Positions 1 through 8,426 are shown, numbered from the stretch's first letter. The stretch is DNA of 64,000 nt from Sphingomonas sp. (GCF_003248515.1 NZ_QFOB01000002.1:62001-126000), one strand, 5' to 3'. Numbers and translations: made by a program. Notes: generated by a model not told the origin, from the sequence alone.

Positions 1-579
1 ATCCAGCCCGGCATCGGCACCGGCGGCCGCCAGCGCATCAACGAAACGAAACAGGAAGGCGGGGCCGGAGCCGGCCAGCGCGGTCACGACGTCGAACAGG
101 CTTTCATCGACCCATTCGACGCGGCCGAGCGGCGCCATCAGAGACTCCGCACGCGCGCGGCCGGCATGATCCAGCCCCTCGCCATGGAGCGCGATCACGC
201 CGCGCCCGATCGCGATCGGCGTGTTGGGCATGGCCCGCAGCACCGCGCGGGGATTGGGAAAACGGCGGCGCAGCGCGTCTGTCTCGACGCCCGCGAGAAT
301 CGAGACCAGCAATGTCTCGCGCTCCAGCAGCGGCGCGAAGGCGGGCGCCACCAGATCCAGCATCTGCGGCTTGACCGCCAGCACGACGAGCGCCGGCACC
401 GCGCCATCGGGCGGCGGCGCGGTGAGCACCGTCACGCCCGGCGCGACCGGCTCGGCCGACTTGCGGATCACCGTGACGCGGGCGGGATCCAGCCCCTCGT
501 CCAGCCAGCGGCCGAGCATCGCGCCGCCCATATTGCCGCAGCCGATGAACCAGATCGGCCCCTCGATCGGAAAGGCCAT
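1..579 (-). CDS. proC: Pyrroline-5-carboxylate reductase (partial, C-terminus beyond left edge)
   Basis: Cytoplasmic enzyme that reduces 1-pyrroline-5-carboxylate to proline with NAD(P)H. The ATG at 579 gives an N-terminus containing the Rossmann motif FIGCGNMGGAMLGRWL (residues 11-26), then the family stretches VLAVKPQ, MPNTPIAIGRG and LAGSGPAF. The last two line substrate and cofactor pockets in ProC. About 193 codons are visible of a usual 265-275; the rest lies outside the window. It starts 6 nt after the stop of the ybjN-like gene on the same strand, so the two are probably co-transcribed. Function is clear from these motifs; only the missing C-terminus is unseen. Confidence 0.93.
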   Translation of the reverse strand, partial: MAFPIEGPIWFIGCGNMGGAMLGRWLDEGLDPARVTVIRKSAEPVAPGVTVLTAPPPDGAVPALVVLAVKPQMLDLVAPAFAPLLERETLLVSILAGVETDALRRRFPNPRAVLRAMPNTPIAIGRGVIALHGEGLDHAGRARAESLMAPLGRVEWVDESLFDVVTALAGSGPAFLFRFVDALAAAGADAGLD

Positions 580-585
580 GGCGCC

Positions 586-1101
586 CTATGCCTCGCCGTG
601 CGTCTCGATCAGCGCGGCGGCGATCGCTTCGGAGGGAGATTTGCCGCCCCACAGCACGAACTGGAAGACGGGATAGAAACGCTCGCATTCCTCGATCGCG
701 GCCTCGATCAGCGTTTCGCACTGATCGATCGAAAGCGCCGCCTCGTTCGACATGTCGAGCAGGGCGCCGTGGCGGAACAGCAGGATGCCGCTGGCCGACC
801 ACAACTCGAAATGGCCGATCCAAAGCTGCTCGTTGACCAGCCCGATCGTCTCGTAAAGCTGGCCACGGCGATCGGCGGGCACGCGGATATCAGGCAGCGC
901 CAGGATCTGGAGAACCCGATCCTCCTCACGCCACACGCCGCGCAGCTCATATTTCGCCCAGCTGCCCTGCACGTTGGCGATCAGCTCGTCCTCGCCGAGC
1001 CGCTCGAACGTCCAGCCATGCGCCTCGCAATATTGTTCGAGCGTATCGATCGGGGCGCCGCCGTCGCGATCCGCCTCATATTCGTCCGCCAGCATCGTCA
1101 T
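586..1101 (-). CDS. YbjN domain-containing protein
   Basis: A 171-residue soluble acidic protein with the YbjN/type III secretion chaperone-like fold signature: an N-terminal segment (LEQYCEAHGWTFERLGEDEL), a beta-rich middle (VLQILALPDIRVP) and a helical end (LIEAAIEECERFYPVFQFVLW). YbjN proteins are implicated in stress tolerance in enterobacteria, but the biochemical role is not settled. It lies directly upstream of proC with a 6-nt gap, an arrangement I believe is common in alphaproteobacteria. No signal peptide or membrane segment is seen. The family call is fairly secure, the role is not. Confidence 0.85.
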   Translation of the reverse strand: MTMLADEYEADRDGGAPIDTLEQYCEAHGWTFERLGEDELIANVQGSWAKYELRGVWREEDRVLQILALPDIRVPADRRGQLYETIGLVNEQLWIGHFELWSASGILLFRHGALLDMSNEAALSIDQCETLIEAAIEECERFYPVFQFVLWGGKSPSEAIAAALIETHGEA

Positions 1102-1197
1102 CCCGCCCTCCGGTTCCGCCGAGGGTTAGCGGCCGCCCGCACCAGCGCAAGCACGCCCACGCATATAGGGGCATAAAGCTGTGGATAGGTTTAGGAA

Positions 1198-1497
1198 TCA
1201 ATCCTGAATGGGAGGTGGATTGTCCGCTGCCTTGCCACGCGATTTCGGCGCCGGCGCGGATGCAGCCTTGAGCGCTGCGATCTCGGCACGAAGCGCCTCC
1301 ACCTCGTCACGAGCGGCCGCCGCCATCGCCTTCACCGCATCGAATTCCTCACGCGCGACGAAATCCATGCCGCCGAGCCAGCCCTTCAGCTTCTCGCGCG
1401 CGCCGGCCTCGCCCTCGCGCGCCATGCCCGCGAAGGTGCCGGCGACGCCATTCGCCATCTTCACGAAATCCTCGAACAGGCGATTTTCGGTCTGCAT
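1198..1497 (-). CDS. ubiK: UbiK/BMFP-family accessory factor
   Basis: A 99-residue protein of the BMFP (YqiC/UbiK) family, an accessory factor for aerobic ubiquinone synthesis that interacts with lipids. The N-terminus (NRLFEDFVKMANGVAGTFAGM) is amphipathic. It is followed by the family motif FVAREEFDAVKAMAAAARDE and a coiled-coil heptad stretch (VEALRAEIAALKAA) for trimerisation, then a charged Pro-rich tail. The start at 1497 is preceded by AAGGAGC with 5 nt spacing. It stands alone, about 160 bp from tlyA. Length and motif match the family. Confidence 0.85.
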   Translation of the reverse strand: MQTENRLFEDFVKMANGVAGTFAGMAREGEAGAREKLKGWLGGMDFVAREEFDAVKAMAAAARDEVEALRAEIAALKAASAPAPKSRGKAADNPPPIQD

Positions 1498-1659
1498 CGA
1501 AAGCTCCTTTATCGGGCGCTAGATGGGAGAGGAACCGGGCCGCCGCAACCAGAGTCTTTCGGCGGGCGCCACACAGGGGCCTGCGCGGCACCATCCCCCG
1601 CCGCTATCCTGTGGAGTTTCCCTTCCCCGCCCGTGCCGGCATGGTGAAGGGCAGGCCCA

Positions 1660-2403
1660 TCATCTCCGCGCCGCCATCAGGAATTCGACATTGCCTTCGG
1701 GCCCGGTGATCGGGCTGGGCTCGATGCCCTCCACCGTCCAGCCGCGCCCCTCGATCCAGGCGCGCGCCTCCGCGCAGACGCGGGCGTGAACCGCCGGATC
1801 GCGCACCACACCGCCCTTGCCCACCTCGTCGCGCCCCGCCTCGAACTGGGGCTTGATGAGGGCGACAAGGCGCGCATCCGGGCCAGCGAAATCCAGCGGG
1901 CGATCCAGCACCTTGGTCAGCGCGATGAAGCTCGCATCGCAGACGATGATGTCGATCGGCTCGGGCACCTGCGCCTCCGTCAGCGCGCGGGCATTGGTCT
2001 TTTCGTGAACGATCACGCGATCATCCTGGCGAAGCTTCCAGGCAAGCTGGTTCGTGCCGACATCGATCGCATAGACGCGCGCCGCCCCCCGCGTGAGCAG
2101 CACATCCGTAAAGCCGCCGGTGGAGGAGCCCACATCCATCGCCACCGCGCCCGCGACATCCCAGCCGAAGAAGGCAAGCGCATGATCCAGCTTGATGCCG
2201 CCGCGCGACACCCAGGGATGATCGCGCCCGCGCACATCCAGCACCACATCCGCGGCGATCGCCTCGCCCGCTTTGGCCACCTTGCGATCGCCGGCATAGA
2301 CGAGGCCGGCGAGGATCAGCGCCTGCGCCCGCGCGCGGCTTTCGACGAGGCCGCGATCGACGAGAAGCTGGTCCGCACGGGATTTTCTGGATGGAATGCT
2401 CAC
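1660..2403 (-). CDS. tlyA: TlyA-family rRNA 2'-O-methyltransferase (S4 plus FtsJ-like domains)
   Basis: Predicted SAM-dependent methyltransferase; TlyA homologues 2'-O-methylate 16S/23S rRNA. From the GTG at 2403 the protein is 247 residues: an S4 RNA-binding domain (RADQLLVDRGLVESRARAQ, about residues 8-65), then a Rossmann methyltransferase domain with the SAM loop MDVGSSTGGFTDVLL. The FtsJ-like segments IIVCDASFIAL and LVALIKPQFEAGR follow. A longer reading frame exists upstream, but the GTG overlaps the TGA of the DUF6456 gene (GTGA), which points to translational coupling and sets the start. Older databases call such proteins hemolysin A. Confidence 0.9.
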   Translation of the reverse strand: MSIPSRKSRADQLLVDRGLVESRARAQALILAGLVYAGDRKVAKAGEAIAADVVLDVRGRDHPWVSRGGIKLDHALAFFGWDVAGAVAMDVGSSTGGFTDVLLTRGAARVYAIDVGTNQLAWKLRQDDRVIVHEKTNARALTEAQVPEPIDIIVCDASFIALTKVLDRPLDFAGPDARLVALIKPQFEAGRDEVGKGGVVRDPAVHARVCAEARAWIEGRGWTVEGIEPSPITGPEGNVEFLMAARR

Positions 2404-2960
2404 GGGAGCCGGTAATAGTCCGCGACCCGATCGAGCGCCATCAGCAGCACGAGCTTGCCCGCACGCCGGGGCCAACCGAGCGCGCTTTCGGCCGCCTCCA
2501 GCCCAGCGCCATCGCACACGACCCGCCAGAGAATATCCGACAGGCCCTTGCCCGCCGCCTCGATCGCCTCGTCGAAACGGCGCTTTGCGGCGATACCCGC
2601 CAGCGTGGGATCGAGCGGGGCGCCGGCGCCCCGCGTGCCGCGCGCCGGATGGGGATCCCAGCGCATCGTGACGCGCGACCCCAACTGCGCGATCGTCCAG
2701 TCCGCACGCAGCCGCTCGCCCGCATCGAACTGGCGCGTGGAGACGAGGCCGCGCGCATGAAGCCAGCCGAGCGGCGATTCGGCGAGATTCACCGTCACGC
2801 TGCGTGTCGGGCGCGCCGCGCGCGATGCAGCCGAATTTGAGGAAGCGGCGTGGGTAGAGCCGGAATCGCGCCCGGCACGGATGCCGTCCACAGGCGCTGC
2901 CAGGGGGCGTTCCACGAGCAGGCGGCCGGGATGGCGGACATGGGATTCGGGCGTCGTCAT
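2400..2960 (-). CDS. DUF6456 domain-containing protein
   Basis: A 186-residue protein of unknown function. The conserved C-terminal half contains SPLGWLHARG, FDAGERLRADW and a long helical segment ending in ALGWPRRAGKLVLLMALDRVADYY, typical of the alphaproteobacterial DUF6456 family. The N-terminal 60 residues are low-complexity and basic. The ATG at 2960 was chosen over an upstream ATG at 3005 because GGAGG stands 6-10 nt before it. The stop overlaps the GTG of tlyA, so the two form one operon. The tryptophan/arginine-rich helices suggest nucleic-acid binding, but that is inference. Confidence 0.75.
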   Translation of the reverse strand: MTTPESHVRHPGRLLVERPLAAPVDGIRAGRDSGSTHAASSNSAASRAARPTRSVTVNLAESPLGWLHARGLVSTRQFDAGERLRADWTIAQLGSRVTMRWDPHPARGTRGAGAPLDPTLAGIAAKRRFDEAIEAAGKGLSDILWRVVCDGAGLEAAESALGWPRRAGKLVLLMALDRVADYYRLP

Positions 2961-3046
2961 GGCGTGCTCCTCCGCTTCGCCGATTCGCTTGCCACGGGGG
3001 CGCATCTGTAGGAAAGAGAATAACCGATCTGGTTCATCAGGAGGCG

Positions 3047-3616
3047 ATGATGATTACCTGCATCCGTGAGATACGGCGCGCGAAGGGCCTGACGCTGGCC
3101 GACGTGGCCGAACGCTGCGCGCCGCCGACGACCGCGCAGACGATCGGCCGGCTGGAAATGGGGACGCGTACCGTATCCGTCGGCTGGCTCAATCGCATCG
3201 CCGACGCGCTGGGTGTCACCGCCGCCGATCTCGTCCGCCTGCCCGAACGGGGCGACCTGCCCGTGGTGGCGGATCTGGGGATGGATGGCGCGCGCGCTCT
3301 CGCCCATCCCGCACGCCTCCCCCTGCCGGAAGCCCTGCCGGGCATGGTGGCGCTGCGCGTGATCGAAAGCGTGGGCGACTATCGCGCCGGAGACACGTTG
3401 TGGTGCGAACAGATCGATCCGGATCGGTTCGGCGAGGCGCTGAACCGCGACGTGATCGCGCCCCGCCCGGCCGGGCGCTTCGCCTTCGGGCGGGTGATCC
3501 AGCGCGAGGGCGCGCGCCTGCTGCTCCTGCCGCCGGCGCCGGGCGCGAAATCGGCCGTCGTGGCGGATCCGGCGTGGGTGGGCATCGTGCGCAGGCTGGT
3601 ACGCGAGATGCGCTGA
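3047..3616 (+). CDS. XRE-family helix-turn-helix regulator
   Basis: A 189-residue DNA-binding protein. Residues 4-60 form a Cro/CI-type HTH (IREIRRAKGLTLADVAERC, then IGRLEMGTRTVSVGWLNRIADALGV). The C-terminal part (from about residue 85) looks like a peptidase S24/LexA-like or sensor beta domain (VALRVIESVGDYRAGDTLWCE), which may bind a ligand or mediate dimerisation. AGGAGG lies just before the tandem ATG pair at 3047/3050. It is divergent from the DUF6456-tlyA operon with an 86-bp shared promoter region, so it may regulate that operon; this is inference from context. Confidence 0.8.
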   Translation: MMITCIREIRRAKGLTLADVAERCAPPTTAQTIGRLEMGTRTVSVGWLNRIADALGVTAADLVRLPERGDLPVVADLGMDGARALAHPARLPLPEALPGMVALRVIESVGDYRAGDTLWCEQIDPDRFGEALNRDVIAPRPAGRFAFGRVIQREGARLLLLPPAPGAKSAVVADPAWVGIVRRLVREMR

Positions 3617-3709
3617 GGCCAGGCGCCTGCCCGCATACGCGGCGCGCGCGCCGGCGCCTCTCCCCCCTTCCCGATCGATCGCTGAAATCGATCGAGGGGA
3701 CGAACCGGC

Positions 3710-3785
3710 TGGTAGTGGCTGACGGGCTCGAACCGCCGACCCTCTCGGTGTAAACGAGATGCTCTACCAACTGAGCTAAGCCACC
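3710..3785 (-). tRNA. tRNA-Val (anticodon TAC)
   Basis: Read on the minus strand this folds as a full cloverleaf of 76 nt. It has a 7-bp acceptor stem (GGTGGCT with AGCCACT, a G-U at the first pair), a D arm containing AGCTCAGTTGGTAGAGC, an anticodon stem TCTCG/CGAGA with loop TTTACAC (anticodon TAC, valine), a T arm with GGTTCGAGCC, and an encoded CCA end. No integrase is adjacent. Confidence 0.95.
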
Positions 3786-3924
3786 GCCGGTGGAGCCCCC
3801 TAGACGCTCCGCTCGTCTGGCTCAAGCGCCTCAAAGGCCATGGGCACCTCGTGGGGATAGCCCGGCGACGCATGCCCGCGCCGAATTCCGGGACATGTTT
3901 TCTGTTTCGCTCCGGAGCCGGGCT

Positions 3925-4014
3925 TCAGCGCGGCAGATGCACAGCGACGATCACCGCGAGCCACAGCCACGCGCTCAATTCGATACCTCTCACCAATCCT
4001 GTTGCAGACCGCAT
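3925..4014 (-). CDS. Possible 29-residue single-span membrane peptide
   Basis: Within an otherwise gene-free stretch of about 365 bp (3786-4151) one short frame looks meaningful. The ATG at 4014 is preceded by AGAGGTGGTGG, and the frame encodes a hydrophobic segment ELSAWLWLAVIVAVHLPR ending in a basic residue and TGA. Small single-pass proteins of this kind are common and usually missed. No homology can be claimed and no promoter is evident, so the call is tentative. The remainder of the stretch shows nothing recognisable. Confidence 0.2.
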   Translation of the reverse strand: MRSATGLVRGIELSAWLWLAVIVAVHLPR

Positions 4015-4151
4015 CGGTTCCACCACCTCTTGATGCACCAAGACGATGCCGGGCGGCCGAACCCGCACGATGAATTTCGCACGTCATCGCACGGTGTGGC
4101 GGGGGCCTTCGGGGGGATCGCCACGCCTCCCGACCACACCCCGCTTATCCC

Positions 4152-5054
4152 TCACACCGCGATCAGGCCGGCGCGATCGAGCGCCCTGAAATAAGCGCTG
4201 ATACCGCCGATCGCGGCATCGGAGAGGCGGATGAACACACGCCGCCCGTCATCCGGATCGGCGACGCGGACGAACAGCCCCTCGTCCGTCAGCGTCTTGA
4301 TCCAGCGCAAGCCCGTCGTGGCCGGCACCGCGGCGGCGATGCACAGGCTGGAGACGGCGACATTGCCGCCCTCGATCCGCGCGGCCGCCAGATCCAGCAG
4401 CATGTCCCACGCCGGATCCGCGAAAAGATCCGCCGGGAAATATTGGTCGCGCAGCCTCCGCGCCCGGATGCAGGCGCGGATCGTGGCGGCGCTGGGCGGA
4501 ATGGTCTCCTCCCCTTCCAGCGGCGGCAGCCCGGGCAAGCGGGCGGAATCCTCCCCTTCCGAGAGCGCGGCCAGCGTCCTGGCGATCCGGCCCACTTCCT
4601 CGCTCAGCTGGCGGAGGCGGGCATGGCCATTCTCCTCGGCCAATTGCGGCACGCGGGCTGATCCGGCGAGCGCCAGGGCGAGTGCGGCGACGCTTTCCGC
4701 CTCCCCCGCGCCGCACAGAATCGCGACATGCGGGTGCGGGCAGCGCGCGGCGGCCAGATCGATCAGATCGGGCGTGATCGCGACGATGCTCATGAAGCGC
4801 CCGTCACACGCGGCCCGCTCCAGCCGATCCAGCAGCGCATCCAGCGCCGCGCCGGGCACGCTGGCATCCACCACGACCGCGCCGATATCGCACCTGTCCT
4901 CGATCGCCGCGATCGCGCCATCGATGGCGCCGGATGCGGCGATCCTCCCTTCCAGCCGATGTATCGCCCTCGCCTGCTCGGCAAGGCCCGCCTCGCTATC
5001 CGCGAAAAGCAGGATAGCCGGCGTCGATAGATAGCTGTCCCCCAGACCCACCAT
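4152..5054 (-). CDS. MarR-like winged-helix regulator with N-terminal receiver-like domain
   Basis: A 300-residue protein in two parts. The first ~135 residues alternate beta strands and helices like a degenerate response-regulator receiver (PAILLFADSEAGLAEQ, IGAVVVDASVPG, FMSIVAITPDL). The last ~100 residues contain a winged helix with MarR character (VAVSSLCIAAAVPATTGLRW, then LTDEGLFVRVADPDDGRR). The D-P-D-D-G-R wing is typical of MarR proteins. A similar 'receiver plus winged helix' layout occurs in sphingomonads. Target and signal are unknown. It is divergent from the hemerythrin gene at 5269. Confidence 0.75.
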   Translation of the reverse strand: MVGLGDSYLSTPAILLFADSEAGLAEQARAIHRLEGRIAASGAIDGAIAAIEDRCDIGAVVVDASVPGAALDALLDRLERAACDGRFMSIVAITPDLIDLAAARCPHPHVAILCGAGEAESVAALALALAGSARVPQLAEENGHARLRQLSEEVGRIARTLAALSEGEDSARLPGLPPLEGEETIPPSAATIRACIRARRLRDQYFPADLFADPAWDMLLDLAAARIEGGNVAVSSLCIAAAVPATTGLRWIKTLTDEGLFVRVADPDDGRRVFIRLSDAAIGGISAYFRALDRAGLIAV

Positions 5055-5134
5055 CGCATTCCCCCCAGAATGATGCGGTCACCGAAAGGTATGGAACGTT
5101 GCCGTCCCCTTCAATCGATCCATTTCGGATATCA

Positions 5135-5162
5135 CCCGAATCCGGTCGATTCGGGCTTTTTT
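5135..5162 (+). terminator. Rho-independent terminator, plus orientation, no upstream plus-strand gene
   Basis: CCCGAAT (5135-5141), 7-nt loop, ATTCGGG (5149-5155), then C and six T (5157-5162). The nearest plus-strand gene upstream ends at 3616, so the terminator may end a short intergenic transcript starting after 5055. Confidence 0.6.
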
Positions 5163-5214
5163 CGATCCATAGCGGACGTTTTTCGCGGGATCCTGTCATG
5201 GACAGGCCATGGCG

Positions 5215-5240
5215 GGAACCGTGGCCGCGCCTTGCGCGCT
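5215..5240 (+). promoter_or_regulatory. Possible EcfG-type general-stress promoter
   Basis: GGAAC at 5215-5219, 17-nt spacer, CGCT at 5237-5240, about 30 nt before the hemerythrin ATG. The alphaproteobacterial EcfG consensus is GGAAC-N16/17-CGTT, so this has one mismatch in the -10 element. Confidence 0.35.
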
Positions 5241-5268
5241 CTAGGGAAAACTATTCGGGAGCAACAGG

Positions 5269-5829
5269 ATGGCCGAGAATTATGCCGCGCGGAACGGCAA
5301 GGGATATCATCGCATTGCCAAAGACGATCCGGCCGCGATTGCCCTGCTGAAGCAGGAGCATCATCGCTTTCGCGAGCTTTTCACCGAGGCGAACGAGGCG
5401 GAAGGCGCGCGCCTGAAGCATATCGCGGACGAAATCTGCCTGCGGCTGGACGTGCACATGACGATCGAGGAGGAGATACTCTATCCGGCGGGCAAGGCGC
5501 TGGGCGAAGGCGACGAGGTGGACGAAGGCATTGTCGAGCATGATGCCGGCAAGACGCTCGCGGCCGAGATTGCGCAGCTCTCCGGCAGGGAGGAACTCTA
5601 CAAGAGCAAGGTCCACGTGCTGGGCGAACAGACCATCCACCATATCGATGAGGAGGATGAGGAATTGTTCGAGGACATGAAGAAGGCGCACGTCGCCGGA
5701 AAGATCGACCTCGACGCGCTGGGCGAGACGATGCGCGCGCGCCAGGCGCAATTGTATCGCAAGGTGGAGGCATCGGGCGATCTCGGCCCGACGGCGGAGG
5801 CGGATGCGGAGGAAATTGCGCGGGTGTGA
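5269..5829 (+). CDS. Hemerythrin domain-containing protein
   Basis: A 186-residue soluble protein with the non-heme di-iron ligand pattern of HHE hemerythrins: LLKQEHHRFREL, HMTIEEEILYP (H-x3-E), IVEHDAGK, and HHIDEEDEELFEDM. Such proteins bind O2 or NO or act in iron/oxidative stress. The ATG at 5269 follows GGGAGCAACAGG. A possible EcfG promoter lies just upstream, which would fit a general-stress role. A second, divergent hemerythrin-like gene at 9300 has an FNR box instead, so the two may answer different signals. Biochemical function is inferred from the family. Confidence 0.88.
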   Translation: MAENYAARNGKGYHRIAKDDPAAIALLKQEHHRFRELFTEANEAEGARLKHIADEICLRLDVHMTIEEEILYPAGKALGEGDEVDEGIVEHDAGKTLAAEIAQLSGREELYKSKVHVLGEQTIHHIDEEDEELFEDMKKAHVAGKIDLDALGETMRARQAQLYRKVEASGDLGPTAEADAEEIARV

Positions 5830-5915
5830 GCCGCAGGCCCGACAGGAAAGGCCGATGCGCGGAATTCGCGGCCGGGCGGATTGAGCCCCGCGCGATCAGG
5901 GGCTAGCCGAACGGA

Positions 5916-6296
5916 ATGTCCAAACTCGACAAGACCCCCGCCGCCATCGGCCCCCTCGTCGCCGCGATGGGACCGGCCGGCTTCCGCGTGGCCGATCGCA
6001 TCGTGCCCGGCGGCCTGATCCTCACGCCCGACGACGCCCGCGACTGGCCGGCGCGCACCATCGATGCGCTGACGGAAGCGGATTTCGCGATCCTGCTCGC
6101 CATGGATCCGCTGCCCGAATTCGTGCTGCTCGGAACCGGCGCCAGTCTGCGCCGCCCGGCGCCGGCGCTGGCCGCCGCGCTGGAGGCACGCGGGCTCCAT
6201 CTCGAACCGATGGACAGCCGTGCCGCCGCGCGGACGTGGGGCCTGCTGCGGAGCGAAGGGCGGGCGATCGCTGCAGCACTGCTGCCGATCGACTAG
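5916..6296 (+). CDS. Mth938-like (DUF498) domain protein
   Basis: A 126-residue protein of the Mth938/NDUFAF3-like family. The pattern GFRVADRIVPGGLILTPDDA is followed by FVLLGTGASLRRP and a C-terminal helix (SRAAARTWGLLRSEGR), which matches family members that cluster with secF/yajC or stand alone in alphaproteobacteria. The eukaryotic relative NDUFAF3 is a complex I assembly factor; whether bacterial members do the same is not established. Start ATG at 5916; no strong ribosome-binding site is seen. Confidence 0.78.
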   Translation: MSKLDKTPAAIGPLVAAMGPAGFRVADRIVPGGLILTPDDARDWPARTIDALTEADFAILLAMDPLPEFVLLGTGASLRRPAPALAAALEARGLHLEPMDSRAAARTWGLLRSEGRAIAAALLPID

Positions 6297-6385
6297 CAGC
6301 GCCGCCGAAAAACGGGGCGGCGCCCGATCACGGCTCCAGCCGGACCGGAGGCCAACCTGTTGCCTTTCGCGAACAATCCCGCCGA

Positions 6386-6937
6386 TCAATCCTGCCGCAG
6401 CAGCTTGCTGAGCTTCAGCTCGACCGGGCTGGCGGAGGCGAGGCGGACGACGAAGCCCATCTCGCGCTCCAGATTGATCGCCGCGCGCTCCTCCGGGGTT
6501 TCGAGCGACGTCACCTCACGCAGGCCATGCGCCTCGGCATAGACGAGCACATGTTCCAGCAACGTCCAGCTCACCCCGCGCCCGCGCCAGTCGCGGTGCA
6601 CCGAAAGCGCGACATCTGCGCTTTCTCCATCCTGATTGTCGCAAAGGGTGGCACAGGCGACCAGCGTGCCATCGCCGAGAAAGGCGAGGAAAGTGACGAG
6701 CGTCGGATCGTCCGCGCACGCCATCGTGCTGAGCCGGGCATCGTCCACCTCCAGCATCGTCGAGCTGAAGCGCTCGCGCAGATGCTCGGCGCCGACATGG
6801 CGGAACAGATCGGCCAGGGCCGCCTTGTCCTCCTCGCCGGCGGTGCGCACGTGAAGCGCAAGACCGGTGCGCGTGGTGAGCGCCGCGCTCCAGCGGCTGC
6901 GCTCGGTGTGCAGGGTCTGCGAAGTCTGCTGGGTCAT
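6386..6937 (-). CDS. GNAT-family N-acetyltransferase
   Basis: A 183-residue acetyl-CoA-dependent acetyltransferase. The core strands (LALHVRTAGEEDKAALADLF, then LVACATLCD, ADVALSVHRDWRGRGVSWTLL) show motif A with the pantetheine loop RDWRGRG. The end (EREMGFVVRL) matches motif B. The family resembles the acetyltransferase domain of Pat-type protein lysine acetyltransferases (DLFRHVGAEHLRERF). The ATG at 6937 gives the usual short N-terminus; an upstream ATG at 6994 would add 19 unlikely residues. It lies downstream of hemN on the same strand with about 90 bp between. Substrate unknown. Confidence 0.82.
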   Translation of the reverse strand: MTQQTSQTLHTERSRWSAALTTRTGLALHVRTAGEEDKAALADLFRHVGAEHLRERFSSTMLEVDDARLSTMACADDPTLVTFLAFLGDGTLVACATLCDNQDGESADVALSVHRDWRGRGVSWTLLEHVLVYAEAHGLREVTSLETPEERAAINLEREMGFVVRLASASPVELKLSKLLRQD

Positions 6938-7024
6938 CGTCTTTCTCGCCTGAAGTGATGAAGGGATGCTAGGCGGGGACGAGCGACATCGCATTGATGC
7001 CCGTCAAAAGCGGCGCGACGGATA

Positions 7025-8377
7025 TCAGCCCGCCATCGCCAAGCCGGGCGATTCGGCGATCTCGATCGTGCGATGCATATCGAGCGCGGCCGCGACGAGC
7101 CGGGCATAAGGCCAGCCCCACGGCGCGAGCGTGACGCGCCAGCCCTCGATCGCGATCACCCCGCGCGCTTCCAGCGCGGCAAGGCGCGGGCGGATGCCGA
7201 TCAATCGCTCCGGTGCGAGGCCGCGTGCGCGCGCCACGGCGGCCATGTCGACGCGGCCATCGCACAGCAGCCGCTCCATGATGGCGCCACGCAGCCGCGC
7301 ATCGGCCGAACGCGCGATACCGCGCACGCCGGCAAGGCCCGTTTCCGCAACGCGCGAACGCCACCGCGCGACATGTTTCTCATTCTGGACGAGCAGCCCC
7401 GGAAACTGGCTGATCGCCGATGCGCCAATGCCGATCACCGCCTCCCCGGGCTCATCGGTGAACCCCTGGAAGTTGCGCCGCAGCCGTCCCTCGGCGGCCG
7501 CGACGGCCAGGCTGTCTTCCGGCCGCGCGAAATGATCGAAGCCGATCGCGCGATAGCCGGCGGCGACGAGCAGATCGTGCGCAAGCGCACTCTGGCGGAA
7601 GCGCGCCTCGGCATCCGGCAGATCGCGCGGATCGATCATCCTCTGGCGGGGCAGCAGCCCGGGATTGTGGCCATAGCCGAACATCGCCACCCGATCGGGA
7701 GCGAGGGCGAGCGCCAGCCGGATGCTTTCCGCGACATCTTCCTCCGACTGGCCGGGGAGGCCAATCATCAGATCGAGATTGACATGGGCGATGCCGGCGG
7801 CACGCAACCCCGCCACCGCCGCCGCCACCATTTCATAAGGCTGGATCCGGTTGATCCGCCGCTGGACGGGCTCCGCGAAGGTCTGCACGCCAAGGCTCGC
7901 GCGCGCGACGCCCGCCTGCCCCATGGCGGCAATGAAGGCGGGATCCAGCGCGCGGGGATCCAGCTCCACCGCGATCTCCGCATCGGCCGCACCCGCGAAG
8001 CGCGCGCGCAACATGGCGATCAGGCGGCCGAACTGCGCGGGCGTCAGCGCATTGGGGCTGCCGCCGCCGAAGTGGATCGAGACGACCCGGCCGCGCATGC
8101 GCCCGGCCACGGCCTCCACCTCCCGCTCCAGCGCATCGACATAGGCATCCAGCCGCTCCGCCCGGCCGATCGCGCCGGTATTGCAGCCGCAATACCAGCA
8201 GATGCGATGGCAATAAGGAATATGGACATAGAGCGACACCGGCGCATCGGGGGCGATCGCCCCAAGCGCCGCGGCCTGATCGGCTGCATCCACGCCATCA
8301 TGGAACTCGGCCGCGGTGGGGTAGCTCGTATAGCGCGGCACCGGCCGCGCGGCGAGATCGGGAAGATAAAAGTGCAT
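7025..8377 (-). CDS. hemN: Oxygen-independent coproporphyrinogen III dehydrogenase (radical SAM)
   Basis: Converts coproporphyrinogen III to protoporphyrinogen IX without O2, allowing haem synthesis in micro-oxic or anoxic conditions. The 450-residue protein carries YVHIPYCHRICWYCGCNTG, where C-x3-C-x2-C binds the radical SAM 4Fe-4S cluster. It also has the SAM-binding IHFGGGSPN segment and the HemN C-terminal winged domain (ERLLCDGRVDMAAVARARG). The ATG at 8377 is preferred to an upstream in-frame start. A near-consensus FNR box lies at 8413-8426, shared with the divergent ompW, fitting anaerobic induction together with cydABX. Confidence 0.95.
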   Translation of the reverse strand: MHFYLPDLAARPVPRYTSYPTAAEFHDGVDAADQAAALGAIAPDAPVSLYVHIPYCHRICWYCGCNTGAIGRAERLDAYVDALEREVEAVAGRMRGRVVSIHFGGGSPNALTPAQFGRLIAMLRARFAGAADAEIAVELDPRALDPAFIAAMGQAGVARASLGVQTFAEPVQRRINRIQPYEMVAAAVAGLRAAGIAHVNLDLMIGLPGQSEEDVAESIRLALALAPDRVAMFGYGHNPGLLPRQRMIDPRDLPDAEARFRQSALAHDLLVAAGYRAIGFDHFARPEDSLAVAAAEGRLRRNFQGFTDEPGEAVIGIGASAISQFPGLLVQNEKHVARWRSRVAETGLAGVRGIARSADARLRGAIMERLLCDGRVDMAAVARARGLAPERLIGIRPRLAALEARGVIAIEGWRVTLAPWGWPYARLVAAALDMHRTIEIAESPGLAMAG

Positions 8378-8412
8378 GGTCAGGCTGGTGCCAGCGGCTC
8401 CCCCGCGCATCC

Positions 8413-8426
8413 TTGATCCCGGTCAA
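8413..8426. promoter_or_regulatory. FNR box between hemN and ompW
   Basis: TTGATCCCGGTCAA, one mismatch from TTGAT-N4-ATCAA. It sits between the divergent hemN (start 8377) and ompW (start 8483), so it could serve either or both. Confidence 0.7.
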
